Source: Lyophyllum atratum | Lineage: Eukaryota > Basidiomycota > Agaricomycetes > Agaricales > Lyophyllaceae | Direction of reading: 5' to 3' | Length of the DNA stretch: 64,000 nt | NCBI GenBank assembly: GCA_014905825.1 | Contig: JACGCN010000013.1 | Span: 1,240,001-1,304,000 of the forward strand | Shown here: positions 30,857-41,555 of the stretch, piece by piece | Position numbering within the stretch: position 1 is the first letter of the stretch | How the letters are laid out: every line of letters begins with the position of its first letter | The notes under the pieces: generated by a model | The model's input: the letters and a program-made list of their open reading frames with translations, nothing else | Databases searched by the model: none | What the model was told of the DNA's origin: nothing | Made by a program: the position numbers and the translations under genes

Positions 30857-32807
30857 TCACCTCGTCCCCTTCTCCCTACCTCGTCCCCTTCTCTCTATCT
30901 CCTTACTGATGTATCCCCGGGCCTAAGTACTTCTTGCATATGTTGACTGTATCTTTGTAAAACCCTGTACTTGTACAATAATTGAACATTTACGAATCTG
31001 CTCAGTTCCAGATGGCGTTGAAGCTGACTTTCGAAAGCGCATCGCATTTGCAATTACCGAACCCTGACCCCAACCCGCATCACCATGAGGGTTGCATACG
31101 CCTGCAAGGCCGACACACCCTTGCCTCGCAGGCCTCGCTGCGGTCTTCTTCGCCTGGATCAACATCTTGAATGGGATGTGGGCAGTTGAAAAGGCTTGCA
31201 AGACGCTTGAAACATACATTCGTGAACGACGGCCAAAACTTTGCAGCTGAACATCGTCTCGATATTGATTGACTCTATAGGCAATGTCTACGGCTACTTC
31301 GAGGATCCTGGATGCTCAAGCACGCTGCTCCGACTTGCTGACCACGGCATCCATCTTGCTTGTTGCATTTCTTGGATAGTTTATGCTGTACTAGTCTGTA
31401 GACGCCGCGAGTAATCTCGCTAGCGTATACGTACTTACCGCCATCGAACATCCCATAGGCGGTACGTATAGTCTTTCCGGTCCACTTTGCCTGCCAGGAT
31501 CGCTACTCTGAGCTGAAGCACCTTGGTTTTGGTCGGTAGTGCTATGCCCGGGGAAAGCAGAAATACGCTCATCGGCCGAGGGAACTCTGTATCGGGGTTG
31601 AAATCGTTCATGTAGCATGTTTAGATCAGTAGAGCGCTTTCCTTCCCACTAGACCCCGAAGTTTAACACCCTGGTATAGAGTACCTGCAAGAGGCACTAT
31701 AAATTGTCCAACAGAGATTGGACCGAGATGTCAGAAGGGCTCTATGGTATGTATGGCCGGAAGTCCGCCACAGGGGTCCGCGCTCTTGGTCAATTCATCC
31801 GCTTGGCATTCAACGTTGTGGATCCAGTATTGGAGGAGGGCACAAGGCTTACGACACCGTGCGCCCCGATGACGGGAGCGACACTCCAGAATAATAACAT
31901 GTGTCAATGTGAACTGCAGAACGACGTTATACAGGAGGTGGCACATAAATAAGTCTGTGTCCAAGGAGTTATCGAAGCCGAGCTATATCGTATCGCGGTC
32001 GTCACGCGAACTGCTTCTCAACGTATTGGCGAATTTGATTCGTTATCTCCCGTTTGACGGCCAGAGGAAGAGAGGCTTGACCAGAGATTCCCTATGAGCT
32101 CCAGCCTAGAAGGACCTATATGTAGCGACTCACTTTGTGCATGAGGATAAAATTCCTCGAATAATGCTTGGAACGAAAGCGGCTCCATCACTCTGGCGCG
32201 TTCTATGTCGACAGCGTAAGTTGCATCAAACCGACGCCCGAGGCTAGGAAAGGCGCGACAGACCTTTGCTGCGGTGTAGCAGATCATCAGACCATCCACT
32301 CTCATTGAGCTTGGAGGTGAGTGCTGATACGATTCTGGCGTGTGCTTGTATTTCAGAAGAGACTTAAAGTGCCGTAAAGCCTGAGAGACTCACCGATCCC
32401 ATTCTCCACTATCAACCAGGCGGCGCTGGAGCTGGGAATAAAGAACGTCAACTTCCGCAGCGGAAGTCCGCATCGAGACTACTTGTGTCGTGATGTGGGA
32501 CTCTGCGAGTCGAGGTGTTCAAACTTCAACGAGTTGCCACTCGACACGCGCCTCGCCAAGGGGTCCGGGGATATAGTGATTCTTCCAGTGCAGTACTACG
32601 GTCCGAAGAAGAATATCAATAAACTGTCTTGTATGAAGATGAGGTGCATTCAACTCACCAGTGGGGACAAGCAGCAGGTGAATGGACCAAGTCCTGGTTG
32701 CGGTTTCCCGAGTGTATCTCGGTCTACAATCAATATAGCCGGTCACATGATCGTTTTTTGCAATGTTTGGTTCGCAAAGCCTCAGTCAAGGTCAAGCAAC
32801 GACCACC
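30857..32807. other. Gene-poor region
   Basis: Nearly 2 kb without a supported gene. A minus-strand frame at 32018-32305 (LMICYTAAKVCRAFPSLGRR...) followed by a possible donor looks partly protein-like, and another lies at 31731-31964. Neither has a domain I recognise. They may be pieces of a decayed gene. Confidence 0.4.
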
Positions 32808-33603
32808 ATGACCACTACCACTCCAGAGAACGACCCCTTCTACCTGAGGTATGTGCTCCTTCCTGTAGTGGATTCTCGAGGGTTTTTAGGCTGACTCTTA
32901 CCCAGATACTAGTGCGTTGTTGATAGCAGACATGATTCGTAATCCCAATCTTAACATTACCCAGTACCGGACATTCAGGAAAGCACGGCCACGAATTCCT
33001 AGAATTCGAGTACTCACACGGCCGCCTGCGATATGCGAACAACTCTAACTATCGCAACGACAGTCTCATCCGTAAAGAGAGTGAGTCCCAGCGCCTTGAA
33101 GTATCAAGCAATCTTTCTCACCTACATCGACGAAAACAGTGTGGGTCGGGCCCCTGGTAGTCAAAGAGCTCAAGAGGATAGTCGAGGCGAGCGATATCAC
33201 GAAGTAAGCAGTGCGCTTTGGTTGTTCGGTGGCCAGTTGCTGAGATGTATCATATCACAGGGAAGACGACACGAACTGGCCCAAAAAGAACATCGTTGGG
33301 AAGCAGGAGCTTGAGATTCGTGTTGGGAATGACCACATAGCTTTTGAGGTGCGCATCATTGTAAATCGCCTCGGCGCAAGAGACTGATACCTGGCTATCG
33401 CCGCGCAGACCGCAAAAATCGGCTCCCTGGTCGACATCCAGGACAGTGAGGATCCTGAGGGACTTCGTGTCTTCTACTATCTCGTCCAGGATCTGAAGGT
33501 GCGTAACGCCTTTTTCGACCTCCATTGTGCTGAATCGACCTTCCACCATCAGTGTTTGATTTTCTCGTTGATCTCTCTGCACTTCAAGATCAAGCCTATA
33601 TAA
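32808..33603 (+). CDS. mago: Mago nashi, exon junction complex core subunit
   Basis: Seven exons give 151 residues (456 coding bases): 32808-32848, 32906-32911, 32965-33080, 33140-33203, 33261-33348, 33409-33498 and 33553-33603. The protein reads '[20 protein letters not shown]', [14 protein letters not shown], '[20 protein letters not shown]', '[20 protein letters not shown]', '[20 protein letters not shown]', and ends '[11 protein letters not shown]'. This is near-textbook Mago. It forms a heterodimer with Y14 and locks eIF4A3 on spliced mRNA, acting in the nucleus and on exported mRNPs. The second exon is only 6 bases (ATACTA) and is needed to produce the invariant R-Y-Y-x-G-H. All other splice sites are ordinary. 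Confidence 0.95.
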
Positions 33604-34849
33604 CCCACTGCTTTCGGTCATCTTTGTTGAGAGCGCTGGTTTTCTCTTATTAGTGCGGATGTTAGGTAGATGTGATGCCGGCTAGACAATACATGAGTTA
33701 ATGTCAGTTCACTGCTTCGTTTGCCAAGGGTCAAGGTCACTCATTTTTATTCTCCCATGCCACCAGCACATCCTTTCCTTCCACACTTTCCTCAAGAAAA
33801 GCGCTCAGCCTATGAATTAGGTACGTTAAACTCCTCCCAAAGGGTTCACTGATCTGACATGATCCTTTTCCTTCAGCTACTACCCTTCGACGCTGTCTAA
33901 AGAATTGCAACGCCGTATTGTTTTCGTCATTCCGGTCACTTGCATGTCAGCAGCGTCCGGAAGCTCGATGACCAAGGTTAGGGTCCGGTGATCTCGATTT
34001 AGGTAGGTCAAAGAGAACGCTTGGAACGTCGAAGAGTCGGAAGATACGTTGCGGCGCGAAACGCTATGATTTGGGCGCCTAGGCTACGTTATAGAGGATC
34101 TACCCGCGAATATAAGACGAGTATGGCGCTCATCTTGGACAATGGACATGAAATACGGCATCTTTAGGCAGCGAACAACAGAAGTACTCCATGGGAAGGG
34201 ATGGATGTTGTCCGAGAACAGCCTGTCGAGCCTGGCCGCTTCCACTTGAGTAGGTCGAGACTCATCGGAAAGAACCACTTGTCAAGCATATGCATGTCAA
34301 GTGTCGCTTGTCAGTGCGCGCCAACGAAAAGACTTGAACTGAGTCAGATTCACTGACATCCTCCTCAAGGTCACGCGATTTGTGCATGTCCGTGGCTGTG
34401 CTAGCTTCCGCACTCTAACAAAAACTTTTTGGCACCGTTTCACACTTCCTATCGCCATGTCATGGATGGTATATGGATCCGGTAACCCAAGGGGTACTTG
34501 CTTACTTCAACTTGCGACCACTTCTTCTGAAGCTAGGTACCTTGGCATGCTGGCAGCCTACGCGCGGGTTGATCGTTGCGCACACCACCCATGCAACCCT
34601 TATGCTACGGGCCAACTGTTCTGTGTCCGCTATAATTGACATATATGGGCTTTTTATGCAGATTGTGTTTCCTCATCGCAGGTGCTGTTGCTGGAAAGGC
34701 ACTGCTACCGGGATACCCGGAGTATGTATCAGCCCGTCGCAGGCTGCCTAAGCAATTGGCGTTCGAGCGTCTATTCAATGGATATAACCCACTTCATCGG
34801 AACTGACTCGACCTAATCACCCACTTCCGATCCTTCTCACTCTAACACC
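33604..34849. other. Intergenic region
   Basis: About 1.2 kb with no supported gene. It contains the 3' flank of mago and the promoter of the next gene. Short frames here have no recognisable protein character. Confidence 0.45.
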
Positions 34850-36199
34850 ATGGGCTCCACAGAGCCAACCAAGCCGGAGAGGACGCCTACCATGACGGAA
34901 GAGAATACCGCGACGATGCCGGATCGTTTGGACTCGGGCATTCCTGGTATGTTATAGACGTGCGTCTTTCTTTAATTTTGAACAAACTGAAGCTTTTGGA
35001 TACAGCATCCTTTGCTCCCACTTTAAATGATCATATGTCAGAATTAGGGTTTCACCTTGCGAACCATATTACCAAGGTTCAGCTCCTCAGGGAAACGCTA
35101 TCGGCCTTGGAAATCTCACCGGCTCCAACGGTGGAGCGCGCCTCGACCTCTGGCCCGGGCTCACCCGACCCCCAGGCCCTGTCCGTTTCTGGCGAACTGG
35201 ACGTCAAGCCCGACATCAACGTCCCAAAGCCTGATGCTTCTTCTAGACACAAGTCCCCAGCACCACATATAGTCATCGATGTGGCAGGACCTCCTCACAC
35301 CGTAGAGAAATCCAACTCACCACGATGTACTGATGATTCCGTACCAGCCTCGATCGAGATCATCGCACATATCCATGAACTCGACCGATTCCTCTGCTAC
35401 CATTTGAATAACATTGCGTCTCTACAATCGTCCCTTTCAACCACACCATATGACCCCACGATGGCAGCCTCTAACCATACACTGTCAACAGTAAGTGCTA
35501 GGCTTCTCATCTGTCTCGAGTCTCTTCATAAACCACGACAAGTCAGGTTGAATCTGGTGTAGACTCCGGCTCAGCTATCTATAACCCGACGCTGAGGACC
35601 AAAGAAGATTGGGAACGGCGCAAATTGCGCGAGGAACACAAGATGTGGGCACAAGTGTTCTCGACGATCGTCGTGATTGTAAGTAGCGCGCTTCTCATCC
35701 CCATTGGCTGAGCCTCACTATAATGCTCCAGTCCACGTTCCTCACAGCAACAGTGATCTCAGCCCTGTCACTTGGGCGCGACGTCTGGGAGGACAACACC
35801 TCGACCACAAGGGAATATGTCGTCCAATTCGGGTCCACATCCTTCCTCTGCGCATTTACGACCACGGTCATCGCCAGCGTCAGCGCTGCGAAATCCGCAT
35901 ATGCTTCCCATCCAGGCTTCAGAGGACGACTCCTACCAGGAATTCCTCTGCGCCTGTTTCTTTGCGGCGGCGGGTTGTCTGCGGGCTTCATAAGCCTATT
36001 TCTCACCGTGAACATGACGATCCCAAGGTTCTTGAAGCCCGACACGGCTGAAAATCGGTATTCCATCTCACCAGGGTTGATATTTCTATCTGTGTTGTTG
36101 TTGTATGTCTATTTTGACGTCTTCGGGCATCATCACTACCGGTGGTTGGAAGGCAAGGTTGGGTCGGTCTGGAAAAAAGTCCGTAAACAGGCCATGTGA
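34850..36199 (+). CDS. Four-pass membrane protein, family not recognised
   Basis: The start at 34850 (CACC ATG) begins 'MGSTEPTKPERTPTMTEENT'. Introns near 34946-35005, about 35491-35547 and 35679-35732 connect a cytosolic, Pro/Ser-rich N-terminal half to a membrane domain. That domain reads 'KMWAQVFSTIVVI' + 'STFLTATVISALSL', 'FGSTSFLCAFTTTVIASVSA', 'RLFLCGGGLSAGFISLFLTV' and 'SPGLIFLSVLLLYVYFDVFG', and ends with a basic tail WKKVRKQAM. The first helix spans an exon junction. Proteins with this layout are common and unnamed in Agaricomycetes. No catalytic motif is visible, so function is unknown. Confidence 0.7.
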
Positions 36200-36560
36200 C
36201 TTAGATATTCATTGATACTTACCGATCTTTGAAAACGATAGAGCTAAACTGATATAGTACCCAACACGACGATGACGGCTTCTCAGTGCTCACTGAACTT
36301 AGCTCAGGTGACGGACCTAAAGCTTTGACCATCGACAAGACACCGACGCCATAGAACATGCTAATGAAGTTTAATTCTTCAAGATAACATACATACATAT
36401 CATTGTAAAAGCGTCACAAGAAGTTTCAAGGCGGAAACTCGCAAAATGAACATCAACCCTGTGAGTGATCCCGTTCAGTCTTGATTAGCCTCACGAACTC
36501 CATCGGCGTCCTGCGGGTCCCCACCTCGAATATTGGAGCAACTCATATCTTGTAGAACAC
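36200..36560. other. Convergent intergenic region
   Basis: It separates the 3' ends of the membrane protein and the Cys/His protein. No gene seen. Confidence 0.5.
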
Positions 36561-37753
36561 CTATATTTCTTTCTTCCTCTGGCTGTCAAATGTGGCGATG
36601 ATGTTTCTGGTTTCCTTGAGTCAAGGTGGCGTGCTTAACTTACTCTCGTAGACTCACCAAACACAGCAAAAGGTTGCACTTTCCAATATCCATCATCGGG
36701 GTTGATGGTGTCAAGGCCGAATAAGCCGGCGCGGGGCGTTTCAGGTGAAGTGCTTAGCCCTTGCCTGTGCTGCTCATCGTAGGCTGGTTCGCAATATTCT
36801 GCAACAGCACTTCTACTAACTTCATCATGGGGAGGGCTGTGATTCGGAGGATCTTCTCTAGTGCCGGACTGCTGGCGTGTCTGCGATAAGCTCAAAAGCT
36901 CGCTCTCCCGGTCAGTTGGCCACATATGACCAGGATGGCTGTGGATTTTTCTGGACTTTCGAAGGGGACTGTAATCGCCGGATGTTGTCCGCTTGCGATT
37001 TCCATCATGTCTGGACTTCTTTCTTTTTCTTTTCTAAAGTATGCGGTGTGTCAGGTCAGTTGCGTCTAAACGAGAGCTGTAATTGGAATCATGATTGTAC
37101 CTTCGCTTCCACTCCACCCTCGGAGGCTAGTATGGAAGGACACTTATCCCTATGTTTGTCCCAAAATCCGTTAACATACACGTAATTACTGTCGAGTTGG
37201 ATGTGTCTCTTGCATCCGTTGCAACGAACGCTGTGTGGTTGTACATAACTTGTCCGTTCGTCCTCTTCCAGGACCTTCTTTCTTCTAACATCATCCGAGT
37301 CCATGATCTTCAAATCTTGTCCTTCAAGAGCCTCCGGAGAATGCGGTGGCGCATCCGCAGTTTCCTTGGCTGTAATATGCCAATTTGGAATCTGTTCGTA
37401 TGTAGAATCCAATGGTTGAATATTAGAAGAAGCTGTCTGGATAGCTGTGAGTGGATGCGGCAGTTTTGGTGCTTGCTTGATTTGTTGGAGATTAGCGCCA
37501 CTATTGACGGAGAGTTAATAATCATCAACACGCTTCATTTGAACTTGTTATCAAACCTTGGCCCAACGACAACTGGGCAAATTTTCCAGTGCTCTGCCAG
37601 CAATTGTGAGAAGTTCCGCGATTCCCTTGAGCAAGAGAAGATGTGGGAGCATCCGCCACACCGATCAAATGGTACGACTGCGAGGCTGGTGGATTCGGCA
37701 CCGCTGGAATCGAGATGTCTGCGGCCTGACATCATTGGGCGCTTCGAGCTCAC
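36561..37753 (-). CDS. Protein with two CxxC...H...C zinc-binding-like motifs
   Basis: The start 'MSSKRPMMSGRRHLDSSGAE' at 37753 is followed by 'RCGGCSHIF' with 'LAEHWKICP'. After an intron (about 37497-37556) come 'SGANLQQIKQAPKLPHP' and a second motif 'VRCNGCKRHIQLDSNYVYVN' with 'FWDKHRDKCP'. The next exon, after an intron at about 37038-37100, is Lys/Arg-rich (KRKRKKSRHDGNRKRTTSGD), like a nuclear localisation signal. The last exon ends 'ATFDSQRKKEI'. Both motifs follow C-x2-C...W/h-x2-H-x3/4-C, and the second resembles a module that recurs in mushroom proteins. A nuclear nucleic-acid- or protein-binding role is a reasonable inference. Exon boundaries are approximate. Confidence 0.6.
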
Positions 37754-38011
37754 CCTCTAACGTGGATGAGTTCCGTCTCTCACTGGAAGGTAGTGGACCT
37801 AAGTGGAGGTCAGGGAACGAGCGGAGATGAACTGCCAAATCATGGCCGCACCATTTATTAATATTATCGAGGCTATGTATTCTATCACACGTGATGGTAT
37901 CAACCATGTGTTGGCTGGGCCTGACAGACTCACAGTGCTACACGCAGCCATAGCCGCCCGGTGCAGTCATGACCCTAGAGGTGTTCCCAGCTCACCGTCG
38001 AGTCGTTTGCG

Positions 38012-38334
38012 CTGAAATTACTGTACTCTTACGACCTGGTCTTCACGTAACACGTAACACAGGCCGTGAAGAGAAGAGATTTTCGGCCTCGTAACGCGTA
38101 AAAAAAAATTGTGAAGAGTGTTACGGACTGAAATTTCGACGGTCAAAAATCCCAAAAAAAATCCACAGCAGGATGTCATGCAATAGGTACACTGAGAATC
38201 ACTTGACTGAATGGTCGTGAAGAGATTCAACCCTTCGTAACGCTGAATTCCGAGCCATGAAGAGCTGAAGAGATGAAAATTTTCGTAACGCGTAACACCC
38301 CTCGAAGACTAGGTCGTAAGAGTACAGTATTCAG
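38012..38334. mobile_element. MITE-like element with terminal inverted repeats
   Basis: The left end reads TACTGTACTCTTACGACCT (from 38019). The right end is its inverted match, ending at 38329, and the similarity extends outward to CTGAA/TTCAG and inward through CTTC. The interior has more inverted short words (cgtaacacgtaacac against gtaacgcgtaacac) and an A-run, and no coding capacity. No clear target-site duplication is visible. It ends just at the edge of inverted copy B. The 37754-38011 sequence before it holds no supported gene. Confidence 0.75.
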
Positions 38335-39514
38335 ATAAAGTGCCATTTAGTTCAAACTCCGCAGATGACCACTCTGGACCGCTTCGTTGCTCTCGTCTTC
38401 AAGCTCCAGCTATCATCGCTTTATGGAGACAGACTTACACCTGTACCATGAGGTATATACTTCTACCCATGCTTTAGGCTAATACTAGTCTCTCAATAGA
38501 CCAAATCCAAACTCACACTTTGACGCCTCCGAGTCAGTCTCCACTAGCATGTCTACAACGTCACGGTCTCGATACTCGATCCGGACCTCTCGTTCTTCTC
38601 TGAATCGACAGCCGAATCTAGAGGACCTAGATACAGCACGGACCTTGTTTCGAACCCGGCCCGGTGGAGTCTTGTTCTTGAGCAGCCCTATCTTACGCAC
38701 CTCGAGTCATTTCTCGTCAGTATCGCGCTTTTCTTGATGCGGCGCCAAACCGCTTATACGCTTACAGCGACCGTGACTGGTGGTTTGTAGCCGCATGTTT
38801 GATTGGAGATCTAGAGAATGGAGGTCACCTTCAGGCATGTTCTTGAACAGCCCAATCTCACGCACCTCCAGTCATCTCTAGTCAGCCCAGCTCTTCTCGC
38901 GTGCGGCGCCAGATCACTTGTATGATTGCTCACCACGACTTGGAGTTTATGGGCGCAGATCCGATCAGAGGGTGGTTTATTCTAGGTCTTCGGCCACCAA
39001 ATATTTCATGTTGTGAGTAATTTTTCCATCAGCAGCTCTCGTTCAGGTTAAGACGGCTGAACGGAACGGACTCTGGATTTTTGCCTAGGTCGCTGGCAGC
39101 ATGTGGTGAAGCAAACCGACCAGCACGACGCTGAACAGCACGAACGGGATGATTATCGAATATTTGCTTACTAGTAAGGAGAAACCATCCTGTTTGCCCG
39201 GGTTGGCTGTTGTGGTGCATTACCAGGGTGTTCGGGTTCACGCGGCACAGAAGAACGGGATTCTGTGATCGGACTCCGTATTTTCGCTTGGGTCGTCGGC
39301 AGCATGTGGTAAACACATCGACAGGCGCGACGCTGAACAGCACGAACAAGGGCGAACATCGGACATGTGGCTACTAGTGAAGACAAGATCATGGGTTAGC
39401 GGATGCGGTGCATTATCAGGGCATTCGAGTTGACGCCACACAGAAGAACGGGATCCTGTCACCTGTGACACCATCCCGATTGAAAAGTAACAGCAACTGA
39501 ACCACATCCACGAC

Positions 39515-39522
39515 TATAAAAG
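39515..39522 (+). promoter_or_regulatory. TATA box (TATAAAAG) of DUF7770-like copy B
   Basis: It lies 91 bases before the ATG at 39606, consistent with a transcript start near 39545. This argues against using the earlier ATG at 39523, which would fall upstream of the transcript start. Confidence 0.6.
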
Positions 39523-39605
39523 ATGGACAAGGAGGAGGCTAAAGTTCAGTATCCAGAATACCCACAACTTGCACTCAGAGTCTCGCATTCACCTCTCGAA
39601 CAAAC

Positions 39606-40265
39606 ATGTTACCTAGTTTTCAAAGTCTTATCAATTCGATTCGCGGTGCAGGTCAAGCGTCTGCCGACCGTAACCTCAGTGAGTCCCGCCCCGTACGGCT
39701 CGTTACCGAAGTCGTCGCTGATGGTGTTGCACACACGCTAGGTGACACCGTGTCCATTACGGTGTCCCAAGACGTCCGCGCGTGTCGTGTTGTGTCCATC
39801 GTGCTCCACGGTTCTGTGCGCAATGCAAGTGTAGATGAAGACCGACATGTCCACTGGCGTCTGTATTTCCAAATCGATAACTTGCCGTATCGTGTTGAGT
39901 TCAACTCGGAGATATTTCACGTCGATGGGGTCACCAGGCTCTGGATCACTGAACGCCCCGTTTCTTCTTGCGCGCCACAATCCGTCACTGGAGGACCTCT
40001 CCTAATTCCTATGATCTCGGCGACATTGACAGTGCAGAACGTGATTGATCTTGTCTTGCATAAGGGTCGCGACCGCTACAAATTATCGATAAGGGGAGAT
40101 GGATGCCGCTTCTGGTGCCGGACTGTTCTTAACGATCTTGTGGAGGATGGCTGGGTCGCGCCAAACACTACTGACCGCGTCCAACAGCACATTCGGTCCC
40201 TGAAAGAACGACACGGTCCAGATCTTATCCCCTACCCTGTGTACTACCAGGGCAGTTTCTACTGA
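39606..40265 (+). CDS. DUF7770-like protein, copy B
   Basis: An uninterrupted frame of 219 residues starting 'MLPSFQSLINSIRGAGQASA'. It contains 'RNLSESRPVRLVTEVVADGV', 'VHWRLYFQID', 'RGDGCRFWCRTVLNDLVEDG' and ends 'PYPVYYQGSFY'. The Gly-x-Gly-Cys-x-Phe-Trp-Cys core and aromatic C terminus match the fungal DUF7770 family as I remember it; no biochemical function is known. The start was chosen from the TATA spacing. Copy B keeps a normal 5' end although it is the daughter copy, whereas the donor copy A was altered later. It is therefore the more likely functional one of the two. Confidence 0.7.
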   Translation: MLPSFQSLINSIRGAGQASADRNLSESRPVRLVTEVVADGVAHTLGDTVSITVSQDVRACRVVSIVLHGSVRNASVDEDRHVHWRLYFQIDNLPYRVEFNSEIFHVDGVTRLWITERPVSSCAPQSVTGGPLLIPMISATLTVQNVIDLVLHKGRDRYKLSIRGDGCRFWCRTVLNDLVEDGWVAPNTTDRVQQHIRSLKERHGPDLIPYPVYYQGSFY

Positions 40266-40324
40266 TTGACAAGCTCAGCATCGAAATTTTATACTTTATA
40301 TTGCCTCGTCATGTCATAATGCAA

Positions 40325-40861
40325 TCATAAGCCCTTTTCTGCCACACTGTAACTTCGAACAGCAGCAGCCCGCGTTTCGACTTCCAGACTCCCAGGAGGA
40401 GCTTTCCTTGATGTTTTCAACGTTACTACATTATGGCCATATATGTACATCAAGCTTATCTCGTTCACGGTGCTCGTCTGCCAGCAACACTGGATATAGT
40501 ACCTGAAACCTTTAGATTCAGCGCGAGGTAATTCGCGAGGGCCTTCCTTAGGAACTTGAGTGCTTATTGTGGCAATATTGTGGTCTGATGCGAATCCGTA
40601 TGAGATGAGGGTGTCGATGAAGGAGGCGGATGTGGAGTCTAGTGGCACTGTGTCGATGTCGGTGCGAACGGAGGCGTGTGTTTCGTATGAGGTGGTGCGG
40701 GTGGACTCGGGAAGGGTGGGCCAGGATTCAGAAGCTAGATATGACGAGAAGTCGTCCAGCTCTGAGGAGTGCTGCGTCTGTCGCTGGGTTTCTGGGTGTG
40801 AAATGATCCTTTTCGCGATGGAGTCTTTGAAGAGTGAATATTGTGACGAGGTGAACTCCAT
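40325..40861 (-). CDS. Hypothetical protein specific to duplication copy B
   Basis: From the ATG at 40861 the frame reads 'MEFTSSQYSLFKDSIAKRII', a Ser/Thr-rich middle, then 'LDSTSASFIDTLISYGFASD' and a tail ending YSVAEKGL. The first two thirds read like a genuine N-terminal region. The part after about residue 120 may be intron or readthrough, because it runs into sequence shared with non-coding copy A. Copy A has no counterpart for most of this frame. No domain recognised. It could be a truncated gene that was inserted into the duplicated block. Confidence 0.35.
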   Translation of the reverse strand: MEFTSSQYSLFKDSIAKRIISHPETQRQTQHSSELDDFSSYLASESWPTLPESTRTTSYETHASVRTDIDTVPLDSTSASFIDTLISYGFASDHNIATISTQVPKEGPRELPRAESKGFRYYIQCCWQTSTVNEISLMYIYGHNVVTLKTSRKAPPGSLEVETRAAAVRSYSVAEKGL

Positions 40862-40985
40862 TGCCCGGTTGTGGGGAGGATAGTGAGGCGTATTGTCGAA
40901 TGCTCGTTTTGTTAAGTACTCGTTGTAGCCTGACATGCACTGATGATACAAAGGCAGCAGAGTCCATAGCAAATGTACACCGAAA

Positions 40986-41092
40986 TCAAGCACCGTCAAG
41001 AACCCGAAAACAGGTCATAAACCGTATCGGCCTCGTACACGTCGCCCTCTCCATTGAGCGTCGATGCTTGGTGACACAGTGCAGCGTGCTTT
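40986..41092 (-). pseudogene. Stump of the Rua1-like last exon
   Basis: The minus strand matches the final exon of the Rua1-like gene (19146-19252), from 'AGCACGCtGCACTGTG' to the TGA at 40986. A one-base shift near 'ttttcgggttcttga' breaks the frame. The upstream exons are absent. It marks one end of the inverted duplication and shows the direction of copying. Confidence 0.85.
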
Positions 41093-41555
41093 TTTCTGAC
41101 ACCCCCTTGCAGGCAAGGTCCGCTGAGCAATAAGACTCGGCCAATATGTATCAAGGTGTTTGCAAGGTGTCAATGTTGTGTCAATGTCGACCATTGGACA
41201 TAATACACACAAAACTTGAACATGGCGGGGGATCCAAGTCCATGGCAGCAATGACATACACTTCGCGAAATAAAAAGGGAGTGTCCAGCTTCTAATGGTG
41301 CGAATCCGAGCAGTCACGCTCAATGGTTTGTACGCTTTTACGGTTGTGTTGTAGTATCCCTTGACAAAAATAGTCGATGAAGCATACTCGAGTATAGTCT
41401 ATACCTTCAAGCTTTGACAGCTTTGACAGCTTATAAGTCCGAAGTCGAAGAAGAGCTATGTTAAACACTGGTTTGTTTGAAAAGAGATAGCCTACTTCAA
41501 TTTTCAAATGAAGACCCAATCCAATATCGACGGTCGACCTGCCATCGTCCGATGG
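41093..41555. other. Intergenic region
   Basis: The 3' flank of the sacsin-like gene. A short direct repeat 'agctttgacagctttgacag' occurs near 41409. No gene seen. Confidence 0.45.

Larger units (their letters stand above)
38340..41092 (-). repeat. Inverted segmental duplication, copy B
   Basis: This segment matches the reverse complement of 19145-21760 over nearly its whole length. It includes the DUF7770-like gene, its TATA box, the upstream tandem units, and a stump of the last Rua1-like exon. It has an extra piece of about 575 bases (40356-40930) that encodes a separate open frame. The copy is clearly diverged from copy A by many point changes and small indels, so the event is not recent. 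The 38340-39505 part contains repeats but no gene. Confidence 0.85.

Noticed and set aside
39523..39605. Earlier ATG (MDKEEAKVQYPEYPQLALRV) as the start of DUF7770-like copy B
   Set aside because: It lies one base after the TATA box, so it would be upstream of the expected transcript start, and it is not in frame with the conserved domain.
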